Part shown: positions 1-8,997 of the stretch, in pieces | How the letters are laid out: each line of letters begins with the position of its first letter | Numbering within the stretch: the stretch's first letter is position 1 | From: Caccoplasma intestinavium | GTDB lineage: Bacteria > Bacteroidota > Bacteroidia > Bacteroidales > UBA11471 | Direction: 5' to 3' | DNA: 64,000 bases | Assembly: GCA_018715885.1 (NCBI GenBank) | Contig: DVKT01000006.1 | Span: forward strand, 62,001-126,000 | Program-made: the position numbers and the translations under genes | The notes under the pieces: model-generated | The model's input: the letters and a program-made list of their open reading frames with translations, nothing else | Databases searched by the model: none | Told to the model about the DNA's origin: nothing

Positions 1-1
1 G

Positions 2-1597
2 GTCGCATACAGTTTGTTTATTCTTTTCGTCTTTCCGCGCATCGCCCGATGGTTTTTCAAAAAATATAACGATAACGTATCACAATACATCTTCGTACTG
101 GCTCTCGTCTTTCTCGCTTCGGCCCTCGCCAAACCCGCCGGGCTCGAACCGATTCTCGGAGCATTTTTCGTAGGCGTCGTACTCAATCGTTTCATACCCT
201 CGGTATCTCCGCTGATGAACCGTATAGAGTTTGTGGGCAACGCCCTTTTCATTCCTTATTTTCTCATCGGAGTGGGAATGCTCATAGATCCGTCCGTCGT
301 ATTTTCGGGTTGGAAGGCACTGTTTGTCGCAATCGTCATGTCGGCAGTCGCCACCATTTCGAAATGGTTGGCCGCTTGGATTACTCAAAAAAATTTCGGC
401 CTCGATAAAATCGACCGTGCCATGATTTTCGGGCTGAGCAACGGACAGGCAGCCGCCACCCTCGCCGCCGTACTTATCGGTTACGACATCGGTTTATTCG
501 ACATCAATATCCTCAACGGTACAATTATCATGATTTTGGTAACATGTACCATCAGTTCTTTTGCAACCGAACGTGCCGCACAAAAAATGGCAACCCTACA
601 ACCGGCCGAAGATCCCGATAAAAACCAAGACAATACCGGCCATGCCCGCATTCTTATACCCGTTGCCAACCCCGATACGCTGGAAAACCTTGTAAACCTT
701 GCCGTTTTGGCAAAGGGGCAGCATAAGCAACAACCGCTTTACGCTTTACATGTCATCGATGACAACAAGACCGCATTACGTTCAGGAGAAGCCGGACAGA
801 TGTTGCTGGACAGAGCTACAAAAATCGCAGCAGCATCGGACACACGACTTACCGGCCTATCCCGATACGATGTAAATATCACCAGCGGAATCATTCATAC
901 GATCAAAGAACAGAATATTTCGGACGTCATACTAGGTTTGCACCACAAAAGCAATATCGTCGACAGCTTTTTCGGCTCGAAAATAGAAAATTTGTTGAAG
1001 AGCACCCACAAAATGGTCGCTATCACCAAGTGCATCATACCTATAAACATGACAACCCGTATCGTCGTCGCCGTTCCCGAAAAAGCCGAATACGAAAGCG
1101 GATTTACCAAATGGATAGACCGTATCGCCAACATCGGAAAACAAATAGGATGCCGGGTTGTTTTCTATGCACACCACAACACCATCATCGTTTTGAGAAA
1201 CGTATTGCGACACAACCGATACGGCATCTCCTGCGAATTTGAAGTACTCGACGACTGGGCCGATATACTCACGCTTACAGGCGTTGTCTTGCAAGACGAC
1301 TTGCTCGTCGTTGTCAGCGCCCGCCACACGTCCCTTTCATACAACAGCGAGTTCGAAAAACTCCCCCTGCAACTCTCCCGATATTTTGCAGGGAATAACT
1401 TCATCGTACTCTTCCCCGAACAATTTGGAGAAGAAAACGAGCAACTCACGTTTACATCAGATCCCCTATCTATCGACGTACAACACAACTATACTCGCTT
1501 TACAACCGTACGCGATTTCTTCGAAAAATTCTCCCGCCGCCGTAAGTTGTGGAACCATCGTCGGCAAAAACTCAAACAAAAGCGGAAAGAAAAATAA
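2..1597 (+). CDS. CPA2-family cation/proton antiporter with C-terminal USP-like domain (5'-truncated)
   Basis: The reading frame is already open at base 2 and no ATG fits, so the gene starts upstream of the window; the TTG at 14 is only the first possible start inside it. The first ~190 visible residues are strongly hydrophobic transmembrane segments, with stretches such as AKPAGLEPILGAFFVGVVL and GLSNGQAAATLAAVLIG that resemble the second half of Na+/H+ exchanger (CPA2) domains. From about residue 209 (ARILIPVANPDTLENL) the protein becomes soluble and looks like one or two universal-stress-protein folds, a known arrangement in Bacteroidota antiporters. It should exchange Na+ or K+ for H+ at the inner membrane, with the USP part regulatory. 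The ion is not deducible. A basic tail (RRRKLWNHRRQKLKQKRK) ends the protein. Confidence 0.8.
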   Translation, partial: VAYSLFILFVFPRIARWFFKKYNDNVSQYIFVLALVFLASALAKPAGLEPILGAFFVGVVLNRFIPSVSPLMNRIEFVGNALFIPYFLIGVGMLIDPSVVFSGWKALFVAIVMSAVATISKWLAAWITQKNFGLDKIDRAMIFGLSNGQAAATLAAVLIGYDIGLFDINILNGTIIMILVTCTISSFATERAAQKMATLQPAEDPDKNQDNTGHARILIPVANPDTLENLVNLAVLAKGQHKQQPLYALHVIDDNKTALRSGEAGQMLLDRATKIAAASDTRLTGLSRYDVNITSGIIHTIKEQNISDVILGLHHKSNIVDSFFGSKIENLLKSTHKMVAITKCIIPINMTTRIVVAVPEKAEYESGFTKWIDRIANIGKQIGCRVVFYAHHNTIIVLRNVLRHNRYGISCEFEVLDDWADILTLTGVVLQDDLLVVVSARHTSLSYNSEFEKLPLQLSRYFAGNNFIVLFPEQFGEENEQLTFTSDPLSIDVQHNYTRFTTVRDFFEKFSRRRKLWNHRRQKLKQKRKEK

Positions 1598-1698
1598 CAG
1601 GCAATAATCCCGGGAAAGCGCAGAAACGATTTGCCAGATTTTTTCAACATTTCATAGCGATTTCCTATTAAAGTCCATCGTTTCTCAACAATTTTGCA

Positions 1699-1706
1699 TA
1701 CCTTTG
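1699..1706 (+). promoter_or_regulatory. Bacteroidota -7 box (TACCTTTG) for nfnAB
   Basis: TACCTTTG matches the TAnnTTTG consensus of the Bacteroidota primary sigma factor and lies 30 bp before the nfnA ATG. I see no clear TTTG -33 element at the usual 19-bp spacing. Confidence 0.5.
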
Positions 1707-1735
1707 CAATCCAATATAATCACACTACCTATCGC

Positions 1736-2527
1736 ATGAATAAAATAATCAGCAAAGAGTACTTCTCTGCCAACGTCGTCAAATTCGACGTAGAAGCTCC
1801 GCTCATTGCCAAAGCCCGTAAAGCCGGACACTTCGTCATCGTCCGCACAGGAGAAAAAGGAGAACGCATTCCTTTGACCATTACATCTTCCGATCCCGAG
1901 CGAGGCACCATCTCTCTCGTCATACAAGCCGTCGGAAAATCGACACGGAAATTATGTTCCCTCGAAGCCGGCGATTACATCACCGATGTCGTAGGCCCAT
2001 TGGGACAAGCTACCCATGTCGAAAAAGTCGGCACAGTCGTTTGTTGCGGTGGGGGGGTAGGCGTCGCCCCTCTATTGCCCATCGTCGAAGCCATGAAAAA
2101 AGCCGGAAACCGGGTTATTACGGTATTGGCTGCACGCACCAAAGAACTGATTATCCTCGAAGAACAAGTGCGTCCCTATTCCGATGAAGTAATCATTATG
2201 ACCGATGACGGCTCATACGGCAAAAAAGGACTCGTTACCCATGGTGTGGAAGAGGTTATCAACCGCGAAAAAGTTGACTTATGTGTTACAATAGGGCCGG
2301 CCATCATGATGAAGTTCGTTTCACTTCTTACAAAAAAATACGATATTCCTACGATGGCATCGCTCAACACGATTATGGTCGACGGCACAGGTATGTGCGG
2401 CGCATGTCGCGTTACCGTAGGCGGAAAAACAAAATTCGTATGCGTCGACGGCCCCGAATTCGATGCTCACCAAGTCGATTTCGACGAAATGCTCATGCGA
2501 CTTTCTTCGTATAAAGGAATCGAATAA
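1736..2527 (+). CDS. nfnA: NfnA-like ferredoxin-NADP+ reductase small subunit (FAD/NAD-binding, 2Fe-2S)
   Basis: 263 residues from the ATG at 1736, which follows the TACCTTTG box and matches the usual family start; a longer non-ATG start at 1694 would overlap that box. Residues 1-95 form the FAD-binding barrel, and CCGGGVGVAPLLP (~103-115) is the nucleotide-binding loop. MVDGTGMCGACR near 214-225 with C221, C224 and C236 is the 2Fe-2S site of PyrK/NfnA/SudB proteins; in NfnA one ligand is an aspartate, and D216 is correctly placed. The large-subunit gene follows after 12 bp. Known NfnAB complexes couple NADH, NADPH and ferredoxin by electron bifurcation in the cytoplasm. Related pairs have also been called sulfide dehydrogenase, so the physiological reaction is inferred. 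A run of seven G lies inside the nucleotide-binding loop. Confidence 0.8.
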   Translation: MNKIISKEYFSANVVKFDVEAPLIAKARKAGHFVIVRTGEKGERIPLTITSSDPERGTISLVIQAVGKSTRKLCSLEAGDYITDVVGPLGQATHVEKVGTVVCCGGGVGVAPLLPIVEAMKKAGNRVITVLAARTKELIILEEQVRPYSDEVIIMTDDGSYGKKGLVTHGVEEVINREKVDLCVTIGPAIMMKFVSLLTKKYDIPTMASLNTIMVDGTGMCGACRVTVGGKTKFVCVDGPEFDAHQVDFDEMLMRLSSYKGIE

Positions 2528-2539
2528 ACGCAATCACTC

Positions 2540-4015
2540 ATGGACAACAAAGAATATCTGAACGCAGAAAGAGCGGCATCATGGCGTGAAGCTCTCCGCA
2601 AATCGAAACCCAATAAAGATCGTATCAACATCTCCCGCACAGAGATGAACGAGCTTACCCCCGACTACCGCATAACATGCAACGAGGAGGTAAATCAAGG
2701 TCTCACCCGGGAACAGGCTCTCATCGAAGCATCTCGTTGCCTCGACTGCCCCGATCCACTTTGTATTACGGGCTGCCCAGTGGGTATAAACATACCCAAA
2801 TTCATCAAAAACATCGAACGGGGAGAAATTCTCGAAGCGGCAAAAACGCTGAAAGAAACTAGTGCGTTGCCCGCCGTATGCGGCCGTGTATGCCCGCAGG
2901 AGAAACAGTGCGAATCGAAATGTTTCTATTTGCAGAAACTTAAAAAACAGCCTGTCGCCATCGGATACCTCGAACGTTTTGCAGCCGACTACGAACGGGA
3001 AAGCGGGCAAATATCCACTCCGGAAATACCGTTCCGTAACGGCATAAAAATAGCAGTTGTCGGTTCCGGCCCTGCCGGACTTTCATTTGCAGGCGACATG
3101 ATAAAGAAAGGATACTCGGTAACCGTATTCGAAGCTCTCCACGAAATCGGAGGCGTTCTGAAATACGGAATCCCGGAATTTCGTCTGCCCAACCGCATCG
3201 TAGACGTGGAAATCGATAGTCTGCGAAAAATGGGTGTCGAATTCATAACCGATTGCATCATAGGAAAAACGCTCTCTTACGAAGATCTGCATGAAATGGG
3301 ATTCAAAGGAATTTTCGTCGCCAGCGGAGCCGGCTTGCCTCGTTTCATGAACATCCCGGGAGAAAACCTCATTGGGGTGATGTCGAGCAACGAATACCTT
3401 ACACGGGTAAACCTGATGCATGCAGCCGAGCCTGATGCCGAAACACCGGTCTTTCACGGACGACGTGTCGCCGTTATCGGCGGCGGAAACACGGCTATGG
3501 ATTCGGTGCGCACAGCACGACGCTTAGGAGCCGAGCGCGCCATCATCGTATATCGCCGCAGCGAAGACGAAATGCCGGCCCGTACCGAAGAAGTAAAACA
3601 CGCCAAGCAAGAAGGCATCGAATTCCTCACACTGCATAACCCCATTGAATACATAGGGGACGAAAAAGGGCACGTTACCAAAATGCGTTTGCAAAAAATG
3701 GAATTGGGTGAGCCAGACGAATCGGGTCGCCGCAGCCCGGTCGCCATACCGGGAGCCATTGAAGAAATCGATATCGACGAGGTTATCGTCAGTATAGGCG
3801 TATCCCCCAATCCTCTCATACCTCATACAGTAAAGGGTCTTAACATCAGTAAATGGGGAACAATAGTCGTCGATCAAGAATCCATGAAGAGCGATCTGCC
3901 CGACCTTTACGCCGGAGGCGATATCGTGCGGGGTGGAGCTACCGTCATTCTCGCTATGGGCGACGGACGACGGGCTGCCGCCGCTATGGACGCACAATTA
4001 TCACTCTCTCATTAA
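2540..4015 (+). CDS. nfnB: NfnB-like NADPH oxidoreductase large subunit (glutamate synthase small-chain family)
   Basis: 491 residues. An N-terminal helical domain binds two 4Fe-4S clusters: C67, C70, C75, C79 (ASRCLDCPDPLCITGCP) and C114, C118, C124, C128. Then come two dinucleotide folds: the FAD loop VVGSGPAGLSFAG near 172-184 and the NADPH loop VIGGGNTAMDS near 312, and a C-terminal LYAGGDIVRGGATVILAMGD that closes the FAD site. This is the GltD/NfnB/SudA architecture. Direct coupling to nfnA (12 bp) and the absence of a gltB-type large subunit favour an Nfn-type transhydrogenase over a real glutamate synthase. Database names for this family often read 'glutamate synthase', which would probably be wrong here. 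Confidence 0.83.
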   Translation: MDNKEYLNAERAASWREALRKSKPNKDRINISRTEMNELTPDYRITCNEEVNQGLTREQALIEASRCLDCPDPLCITGCPVGINIPKFIKNIERGEILEAAKTLKETSALPAVCGRVCPQEKQCESKCFYLQKLKKQPVAIGYLERFAADYERESGQISTPEIPFRNGIKIAVVGSGPAGLSFAGDMIKKGYSVTVFEALHEIGGVLKYGIPEFRLPNRIVDVEIDSLRKMGVEFITDCIIGKTLSYEDLHEMGFKGIFVASGAGLPRFMNIPGENLIGVMSSNEYLTRVNLMHAAEPDAETPVFHGRRVAVIGGGNTAMDSVRTARRLGAERAIIVYRRSEDEMPARTEEVKHAKQEGIEFLTLHNPIEYIGDEKGHVTKMRLQKMELGEPDESGRRSPVAIPGAIEEIDIDEVIVSIGVSPNPLIPHTVKGLNISKWGTIVVDQESMKSDLPDLYAGGDIVRGGATVILAMGDGRRAAAAMDAQLSLSH

Positions 4016-4037
4016 CAGTATATCCAAGCAAGTAAAG

Positions 4038-4076
4038 AATGCCGCCCGATGTTGATGTTGGGCGGCATTCTTTTTT
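4038..4076 (+). terminator. Rho-independent terminator after nfnB
   Basis: An 11-bp perfect stem (GAATGCCGCCC at 4038-4048 with GGGCGGCATTC at 4060-4070) is followed by a run of T. It closes the nfnAB unit. Confidence 0.9.
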
Positions 4077-4144
4077 GAAGAGAGAAAAAACCTTGAATTT
4101 CGCTAAAATGAATTTATAATCATTTTCTATCGGAGAAGTATTAT

Positions 4145-4152
4145 TATCTTTG
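4145..4152 (+). promoter_or_regulatory. Bacteroidota -7 box (TATCTTTG)
   Basis: TATCTTTG lies 55 bp upstream of the ATG at 4208. A TTTT at 4123-4126 (spacing 18) could serve as a weak -33 element. Confidence 0.5.
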
Positions 4153-4207
4153 CTTAGATTTAATCATCAACAACCCGATTTCCAATCCTTTCGATCCCCG
4201 GTCCACC

Positions 4208-5845
4208 ATGCTTTCAACAATGCACAGAATACGAGCCTTTCTATTCATAATTCTTCTCTTGGGAGAAGGAGTCGCATTACATGCTCAAAATCCGGGACAG
4301 ATATACGACTTGATTATCGAAAAGAAAATCGAAAAAGCTATCGAAAAACGGAACAAAATCTATGATAACGAGAAAAAAAGCGACTTGCTGCTCATAGATT
4401 TGTGCGACTGCTTATTGTTCAATACCCCGGAGTACAAAGCCTACAACCCTCAGAAATCTTACGAGATATTCAATAAATCACTTTTACCCAACAGTAAGGA
4501 ACGTACTCTTATCAAGTTTCTCGACAAAAAAGACAATTCCCTCGACAGCATACGCACACAGATAGAACAAAGTCTGTATAAACTTGCCTGTCGGGAAAAT
4601 ACCGAAGAAAGCTATGCCCGATTCATCGATTTGTGCCCGCAAAGCAAATGGGTAGAACCGGCCGCCCAAAAGCAAGAAGACATAGCATACCGCCAAGCCA
4701 TAGAAAAAGGCACGATAGAAGGGTATAACTATTTCCTATCACACTATGCATCTTCCGAACATGTCGTAGAAATAACCCGATTGGCCGATAAAACAACTTT
4801 TGCACAACTCGACAATACAATCGAGGCCTACAAAAAATTCATCGAACTATATCCGCAATCGCCACTTATCGAAGAGGCACAAAGCCGGATATATCGCCTT
4901 GCCTATGCCCAAGCTCGTAAAACCCATACACGAGAAGCATACCAACAACTGCTCGCGGAATACCCCGATCACCCGATGAAAGAAGAGGCGCAATCGGCCA
5001 TCGAGTCGTTCGACTACCTGAGTATCACCCAGCAGCCGACCCAATATGCGTACGATAAATTTTTACGGGACTATCCCAATTCTACCTACATTGCACCGCT
5101 CAACGACTGGCTGGGACATCTGAAAAAAAGCTATTGGCATTGGTCTCGAATCAATCTCAAAGGGTATGTCAAAAGTATACAAGAAACCACAATCTCTCGA
5201 CAAAACGGGAAAGAAATAAAAAGTACGGTTACCTCTCTATACGACCAGTTGGGGCAACTTCTCCTCGTCGAAACAAAGAAAAACGGAAAAACCGAGGAAA
5301 AAAGTTATCTCTACCACCCCGATTTCACACTGAGCACCATCTCCACACCGCAATGGAAAAAGACATATTACTATAACAACCGTCGTGAAATAACCCGCAT
5401 CATAGAAACGAGGGAAGATGGGAAAGAACAGGAAATATGCAAACTGGATTACGGCAACGACCGACTAGCTACGCGTACCGACATTATTGACGGAGTAAAA
5501 GGCGGACGGAAAACCGAATATACCTACAATGAAGCCGGAGACCTCATATCTTCAAAAAGTTATAACGCCGCCACTCCACAAAATACTACAACGACCTATT
5601 ATACACCGGGAGGTGATGTAAAACTCGAAATCGTAATCAATGGACGTTCTCGTCGGGAAAAAATCTATTTTTATAACGAACGCAACGATGTTTCGAAAAT
5701 AACCTCGGTCAACGGCAGCCAAAAAGAAGACTCGACATTCGACTACACCTACGACGAGCACGGAAACTGGACAACCCGTATCCAATATTCGGGAAAGGAG
5801 ACTACAACAACACATCGTGTAATCGAATATTACACATACGAATAG
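4208..5845 (+). CDS. Secreted protein of unknown function: TPR-like helical repeats followed by YD/RHS-like strand repeats
   Basis: 545 residues; I do not recognise a named family. An N-terminal signal peptide (FLFIILLLGEGVALHAQ) predicts export; a second ATG at 4220 would keep it. Residues ~100-300 are helical, with recurring phrases such as FIELYPQSPLIEEAQSR and LLAEYPDHPMKEEAQSAI that look like tetratricopeptide or BamD-like units. From ~310 to the end the protein turns into short polar strand repeats: TSLYDQLGQLLLVE, YTYNEAGDLISSK, YTYDEHGNWTTRIQY. These resemble YD repeats of RHS proteins and MORN-like variants. A scaffold or cell-surface binding role is possible but unproven. It is monocistronic, with its own promoter. 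Confidence 0.6.
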   Translation: MLSTMHRIRAFLFIILLLGEGVALHAQNPGQIYDLIIEKKIEKAIEKRNKIYDNEKKSDLLLIDLCDCLLFNTPEYKAYNPQKSYEIFNKSLLPNSKERTLIKFLDKKDNSLDSIRTQIEQSLYKLACRENTEESYARFIDLCPQSKWVEPAAQKQEDIAYRQAIEKGTIEGYNYFLSHYASSEHVVEITRLADKTTFAQLDNTIEAYKKFIELYPQSPLIEEAQSRIYRLAYAQARKTHTREAYQQLLAEYPDHPMKEEAQSAIESFDYLSITQQPTQYAYDKFLRDYPNSTYIAPLNDWLGHLKKSYWHWSRINLKGYVKSIQETTISRQNGKEIKSTVTSLYDQLGQLLLVETKKNGKTEEKSYLYHPDFTLSTISTPQWKKTYYYNNRREITRIIETREDGKEQEICKLDYGNDRLATRTDIIDGVKGGRKTEYTYNEAGDLISSKSYNAATPQNTTTTYYTPGGDVKLEIVINGRSRREKIYFYNERNDVSKITSVNGSQKEDSTFDYTYDEHGNWTTRIQYSGKETTTTHRVIEYYTYE

Positions 5846-5901
5846 GCATTCTCTTCCAAAAATAAAAAAGAGATAAAAAAGATTTGTATTCCAAAAAGTT
5901 C

Positions 5902-5909
5902 TACCTTTG
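5902..5909 (+). promoter_or_regulatory. Bacteroidota -7 box (TACCTTTG) for panB
   Basis: TACCTTTG lies 27 bp before the panB ATG. A TTTG at 5883-5886 is only 15 bp upstream of the box, shorter than the usual -33 spacing. Confidence 0.5.
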
Positions 5910-5936
5910 CGGGAAAATTCAACACATCAAAAAGTC

Positions 5937-6755
5937 ATGTCAACTTATACCGAAGATACCCGCAAAGTAACTACACGCCGCCTTATCGAAATGAAAGAAC
6001 GCGGCGAAAAAATATCGATGCTTACCGCTTACGACTACTCTATGGCGACACTTATCGACCGTGCCGGCATGGACGTAATTCTGGTGGGCGATTCGGCCTC
6101 GAACGTTATGGCAGGAAATGTTACCACACTGCCCATGACTCTCGACCAGATGATCTATCACGGACAATCGGTCGTCCGTGCCGTAAAACGTGCGCTCGTT
6201 GTTGTCGATATGCCTTTCGGTTCCTATCAGGGAAACTCCAAGGAGGCTTTGGCATCGGCCATACGCATTATGAAAGAAACCGGAGCCGATGCCGTCAAAC
6301 TCGAAGGCGGAGAAGAGATAAAGGAATCCATCGCTCGGATTCTCAGTGCCGGAATTCCTATCATGGGACATCTCGGACTTACCCCCCAATCAATTAATAA
6401 ATTCGGGACTTACGCCGTCCGTGCCAAAGAAGAGGCAGAAGCACAACAACTCATCAAAGATGCCCATTTGCTCGAACAACTCGGCTGCTTTGCCATCGTT
6501 CTTGAAAAAATACCGGCAAAACTCGCTGCCCGGGTAGCCGAAGAGGTAACCATTCCCATCATCGGTATCGGTGCAGGAGGCGGTGTCGACGGTCAGGTGC
6601 TGGTTATGCACGACATGTTGGGTATCAACAAAGACTTTTCACCCCGATTCCTGCGTCGTTATGCCAACCTACATACTATTATAACCGACGCGGTAAAGCA
6701 ATACATATCCGATGTCAAGGAACAAGATTTCCCTAACGAATCGGAACAATACTAA
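5937..6755 (+). CDS. panB: 3-methyl-2-oxobutanoate hydroxymethyltransferase
   Basis: 272 residues from the ATG at 5937, the family's usual length; an upstream TTG at 5907 would overlap the promoter box. PanB adds a hydroxymethyl group from 5,10-methylene-THF to 2-oxoisovalerate, giving ketopantoate for pantothenate and CoA synthesis in the cytoplasm. Family signatures include MLTAYDYSMATLIDRAG near the N-terminus, the metal-binding VGDSASNVMAGN, a lysine/glutamate segment ADAVKLEGG, the catalytic glutamate region FAIVLEKIP, and PIIGIGAGGGVDGQVLVMHD near the C-terminus. It stands alone between its own promoter and a strong terminator; panC and panD are not nearby. Confidence 0.95.
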   Translation: MSTYTEDTRKVTTRRLIEMKERGEKISMLTAYDYSMATLIDRAGMDVILVGDSASNVMAGNVTTLPMTLDQMIYHGQSVVRAVKRALVVVDMPFGSYQGNSKEALASAIRIMKETGADAVKLEGGEEIKESIARILSAGIPIMGHLGLTPQSINKFGTYAVRAKEEAEAQQLIKDAHLLEQLGCFAIVLEKIPAKLAARVAEEVTIPIIGIGAGGGVDGQVLVMHDMLGINKDFSPRFLRRYANLHTIITDAVKQYISDVKEQDFPNESEQY

Positions 6756-6770
6756 TCTTCTAAATCTCTA

Positions 6771-6813
6771 TAAAAGACAAGGGGCAATCAAAATGATTGC
6801 CCCTTGTCTTTTA
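6771..6813. terminator. Bidirectional terminator between panB and the DUF3109 gene
   Basis: A 20-bp perfect inverted repeat (6771-6790 with 6794-6813) with a 3-nt loop. Outer A and T runs on both arms allow termination in both directions at this convergent junction. Confidence 0.92.
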
Positions 6814-6820
6814 TAACCGA

Positions 6821-7411
6821 CTATATTTCGCCGGATTCCTTTTGCTGTAAATAGGCCTGCGCCGTCCGATCGAGCTCGTCATACCACTCTTCCCCGAAAC
6901 TTCGTATCAGCGGTTCCCGCAAAAAACGGTAGACCTTCACCCCTTCTTTCCGGCCTAACACTTCGGCCGCCTTGCATATCTTCCAACGATGATAATTGAC
7001 TGCCGTGAAAGCGGGATAACGAGTTACACGTATCGGATAAAGGTGGCACGACAAAGGTTTATAAAACGATACACGACCCTCACGATACGCTTTTTCAATC
7101 GCGCACATACACATGCCATCCTCACCATAACAGGTAAAGACACAATCCTTACCGCCAACAATCGACGTTACCAAATCGCCCTCCTCATCGACATAAGCCA
7201 CTCCTTGCGACTTGATTATCTCCCGGGCAGCGGGAGTCAAATCATTCCACACCTCAGGCAACAACTTCATAAGCACAAGCCGCTCCTCCTCGGTAATCGG
7301 TGCTCCTGCATCGCCTTCGATGCAACAAGCTCCCCGGCAGGCGGAAAGATTACAGATAAAATCCCGCTCGATAACATCGAGACTGATAAGCGTATCGCCT
7401 ATCTGCAACAT
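6821..7411 (-). CDS. DUF3109 family cysteine-rich protein
   Basis: 196 residues from the ATG at 7411, which has AAGAG just upstream and gives the family's usual start (MLQIGDTLISLDVIE). An ATG at 7447 would overlap the end of gpmI by 19 bp and add 12 residues. The protein is rich in cysteines: CNLSACRGACCIEGDAGAP near the N-terminus, then DCVFTCYGEDGMCMC, LSCHLYPIRV and KICKAAE. This pattern resembles YkgJ-type zinc or iron-sulfur proteins, so metal binding is likely. The function is unknown. It is the last gene of a minus-strand group with gpmI. Confidence 0.75.
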   Translation of the reverse strand: MLQIGDTLISLDVIERDFICNLSACRGACCIEGDAGAPITEEERLVLMKLLPEVWNDLTPAAREIIKSQGVAYVDEEGDLVTSIVGGKDCVFTCYGEDGMCMCAIEKAYREGRVSFYKPLSCHLYPIRVTRYPAFTAVNYHRWKICKAAEVLGRKEGVKVYRFLREPLIRSFGEEWYDELDRTAQAYLQQKESGEI

Positions 7412-7428
7412 ATACTCTTCGTTGGTTT

Positions 7429-8955
7429 CTAATCCTTTATCAGACATTTGCCCGTCATTTCGGCAGGAAGCTCTATTCCCATGATATGACACAACGAGGG
7501 AGCGACATCGGCAAGAATACCGTTCTCTACTTGTGCCGCTTTATTCGATGTTACATATACGAAAGGAACGGGATTGAGCGAATGCGCTGTATTCGGCGTA
7601 CCATCGGCATTCAAGGCATGATCGGCATTTCCGTGGTCGGCGATGATAATGGCTTCATAACCGTTGGCCACAGCCGTGTCGATTACCGAACCCACACATT
7701 CGTCTACGGCTTTAACCGCTTTTTCGATAGCCTCATATACACCGGTATGTCCCACCATATCACCGTTGGCGAAATTGCAAACGACAAGATCGTATTTTCC
7801 CGAAGCCAATGCATTATTGAGCGCATCTTTCACTTCATAAACGCTCATTTCGGGTTTCAAATCGTAAGTCGCGACTTTGGGCGAAGGTATCAGTATACGG
7901 TCTTCCCCATCGAATTCCTTTTCACGTCCCCCTGAGAAAAAGAACGTTACATGCGCATATTTCTCGGTTTCGGCAATACGCAGCTGTTTACGGCCGGCTT
8001 TCGACACGATTTCCCCCAAAGTATTCACCACATTTTCTTTATCGAAAAGGATATGCAATCCGGTAAACTTGGCATCATAAGGGGTCATACAGCAATAATA
8101 CAAAGGCAACGTATGCATACCGGCTTCGGGCATATCTTGCTGGGTAAGAACGACGGTCAGCTCTTTGGCCCGATCATTACGGTAATTGAAGAAAATAACC
8201 ACATCGCCCTCTTCAATCACCGATACGGGTTTCCCGTCGACTCCGACATGAACAATCGGTTTTACAAACTCATCGGTAATATCGGCGTCATACGAAGCCT
8301 GCATGGCAGCAACCATATCGGTGGCGGGAGTTCCCTTTCCGTTGACAAGCAGGTCATAAGCCTCTTTCACCCGTTCCCAACGTTTGTCCCGGTCCATGGC
8401 ATAATAACGGCCTATAATCGAGGCAATAGCCCCTTTCTTTTCCGAAAGATGTTTTTCGAGTGCCTCGATAAATCCTTTTCCGCTACGGGGATCGGTATCG
8501 CGGCCGTCCATAAAACAATGTACAAACGTCTTATCGATACCGTACTCGGAAGCGATATCGCACAAAACAAAAAGGTGATCGAGAGAACTGTGCACACCGC
8601 CGTCGGATACAAGCCCCATAAGATGAACTTGTTTCCCGTTCTCCCGAGCATATGTAAAGGCTTTGACAATCTCGGGGTTGGAGAAAATCGACTTGTCGGC
8701 ACAAGCACGGTTTATCTTCACCAAGTCTTGATATACGACGCGACCGGCACCGATATTGAGGTGTCCGACTTCGGAGTTTCCCATCTGGCCGTCGGGCAGG
8801 CCGACATTTTCTCCCGAAGCCTGCAATTGTGAGTGCGGGTAAGCAGCCAGCAATTTATCCCAATGCGGAGTAGGTGTGTTATAAATCACATCGTCTTTGG
8901 CCCGGTCGCCTATGCCCCAGCCGTCAAGAATCAACAGAAATGCTTTTTTGTTCAT
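7429..8955 (-). CDS. gpmI: 2,3-bisphosphoglycerate-independent phosphoglycerate mutase
   Basis: 508 residues, matching the family length. GpmI interconverts 3- and 2-phosphoglycerate in glycolysis using two Mn2+ ions and a phosphoserine intermediate. ILDGWG near the start supplies a metal-binding aspartate, GNSEVGHLNIGAGR places the catalytic serine at residue 61, and IIADHGNADHALN near the C-terminus holds metal-binding Asp/His residues. It is followed 17 bp later by the DUF3109 gene and preceded by the acyl-CoA ligase gene, 42 bp away, so the three are probably co-transcribed. Confidence 0.96.
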   Translation of the reverse strand: MNKKAFLLILDGWGIGDRAKDDVIYNTPTPHWDKLLAAYPHSQLQASGENVGLPDGQMGNSEVGHLNIGAGRVVYQDLVKINRACADKSIFSNPEIVKAFTYARENGKQVHLMGLVSDGGVHSSLDHLFVLCDIASEYGIDKTFVHCFMDGRDTDPRSGKGFIEALEKHLSEKKGAIASIIGRYYAMDRDKRWERVKEAYDLLVNGKGTPATDMVAAMQASYDADITDEFVKPIVHVGVDGKPVSVIEEGDVVIFFNYRNDRAKELTVVLTQQDMPEAGMHTLPLYYCCMTPYDAKFTGLHILFDKENVVNTLGEIVSKAGRKQLRIAETEKYAHVTFFFSGGREKEFDGEDRILIPSPKVATYDLKPEMSVYEVKDALNNALASGKYDLVVCNFANGDMVGHTGVYEAIEKAVKAVDECVGSVIDTAVANGYEAIIIADHGNADHALNADGTPNTAHSLNPVPFVYVTSNKAAQVENGILADVAPSLCHIMGIELPAEMTGKCLIKD

Positions 8956-8997
8956 TGCAGTAAACTTTTTAATATCTTTTTTACCAGAATTTGTTTT

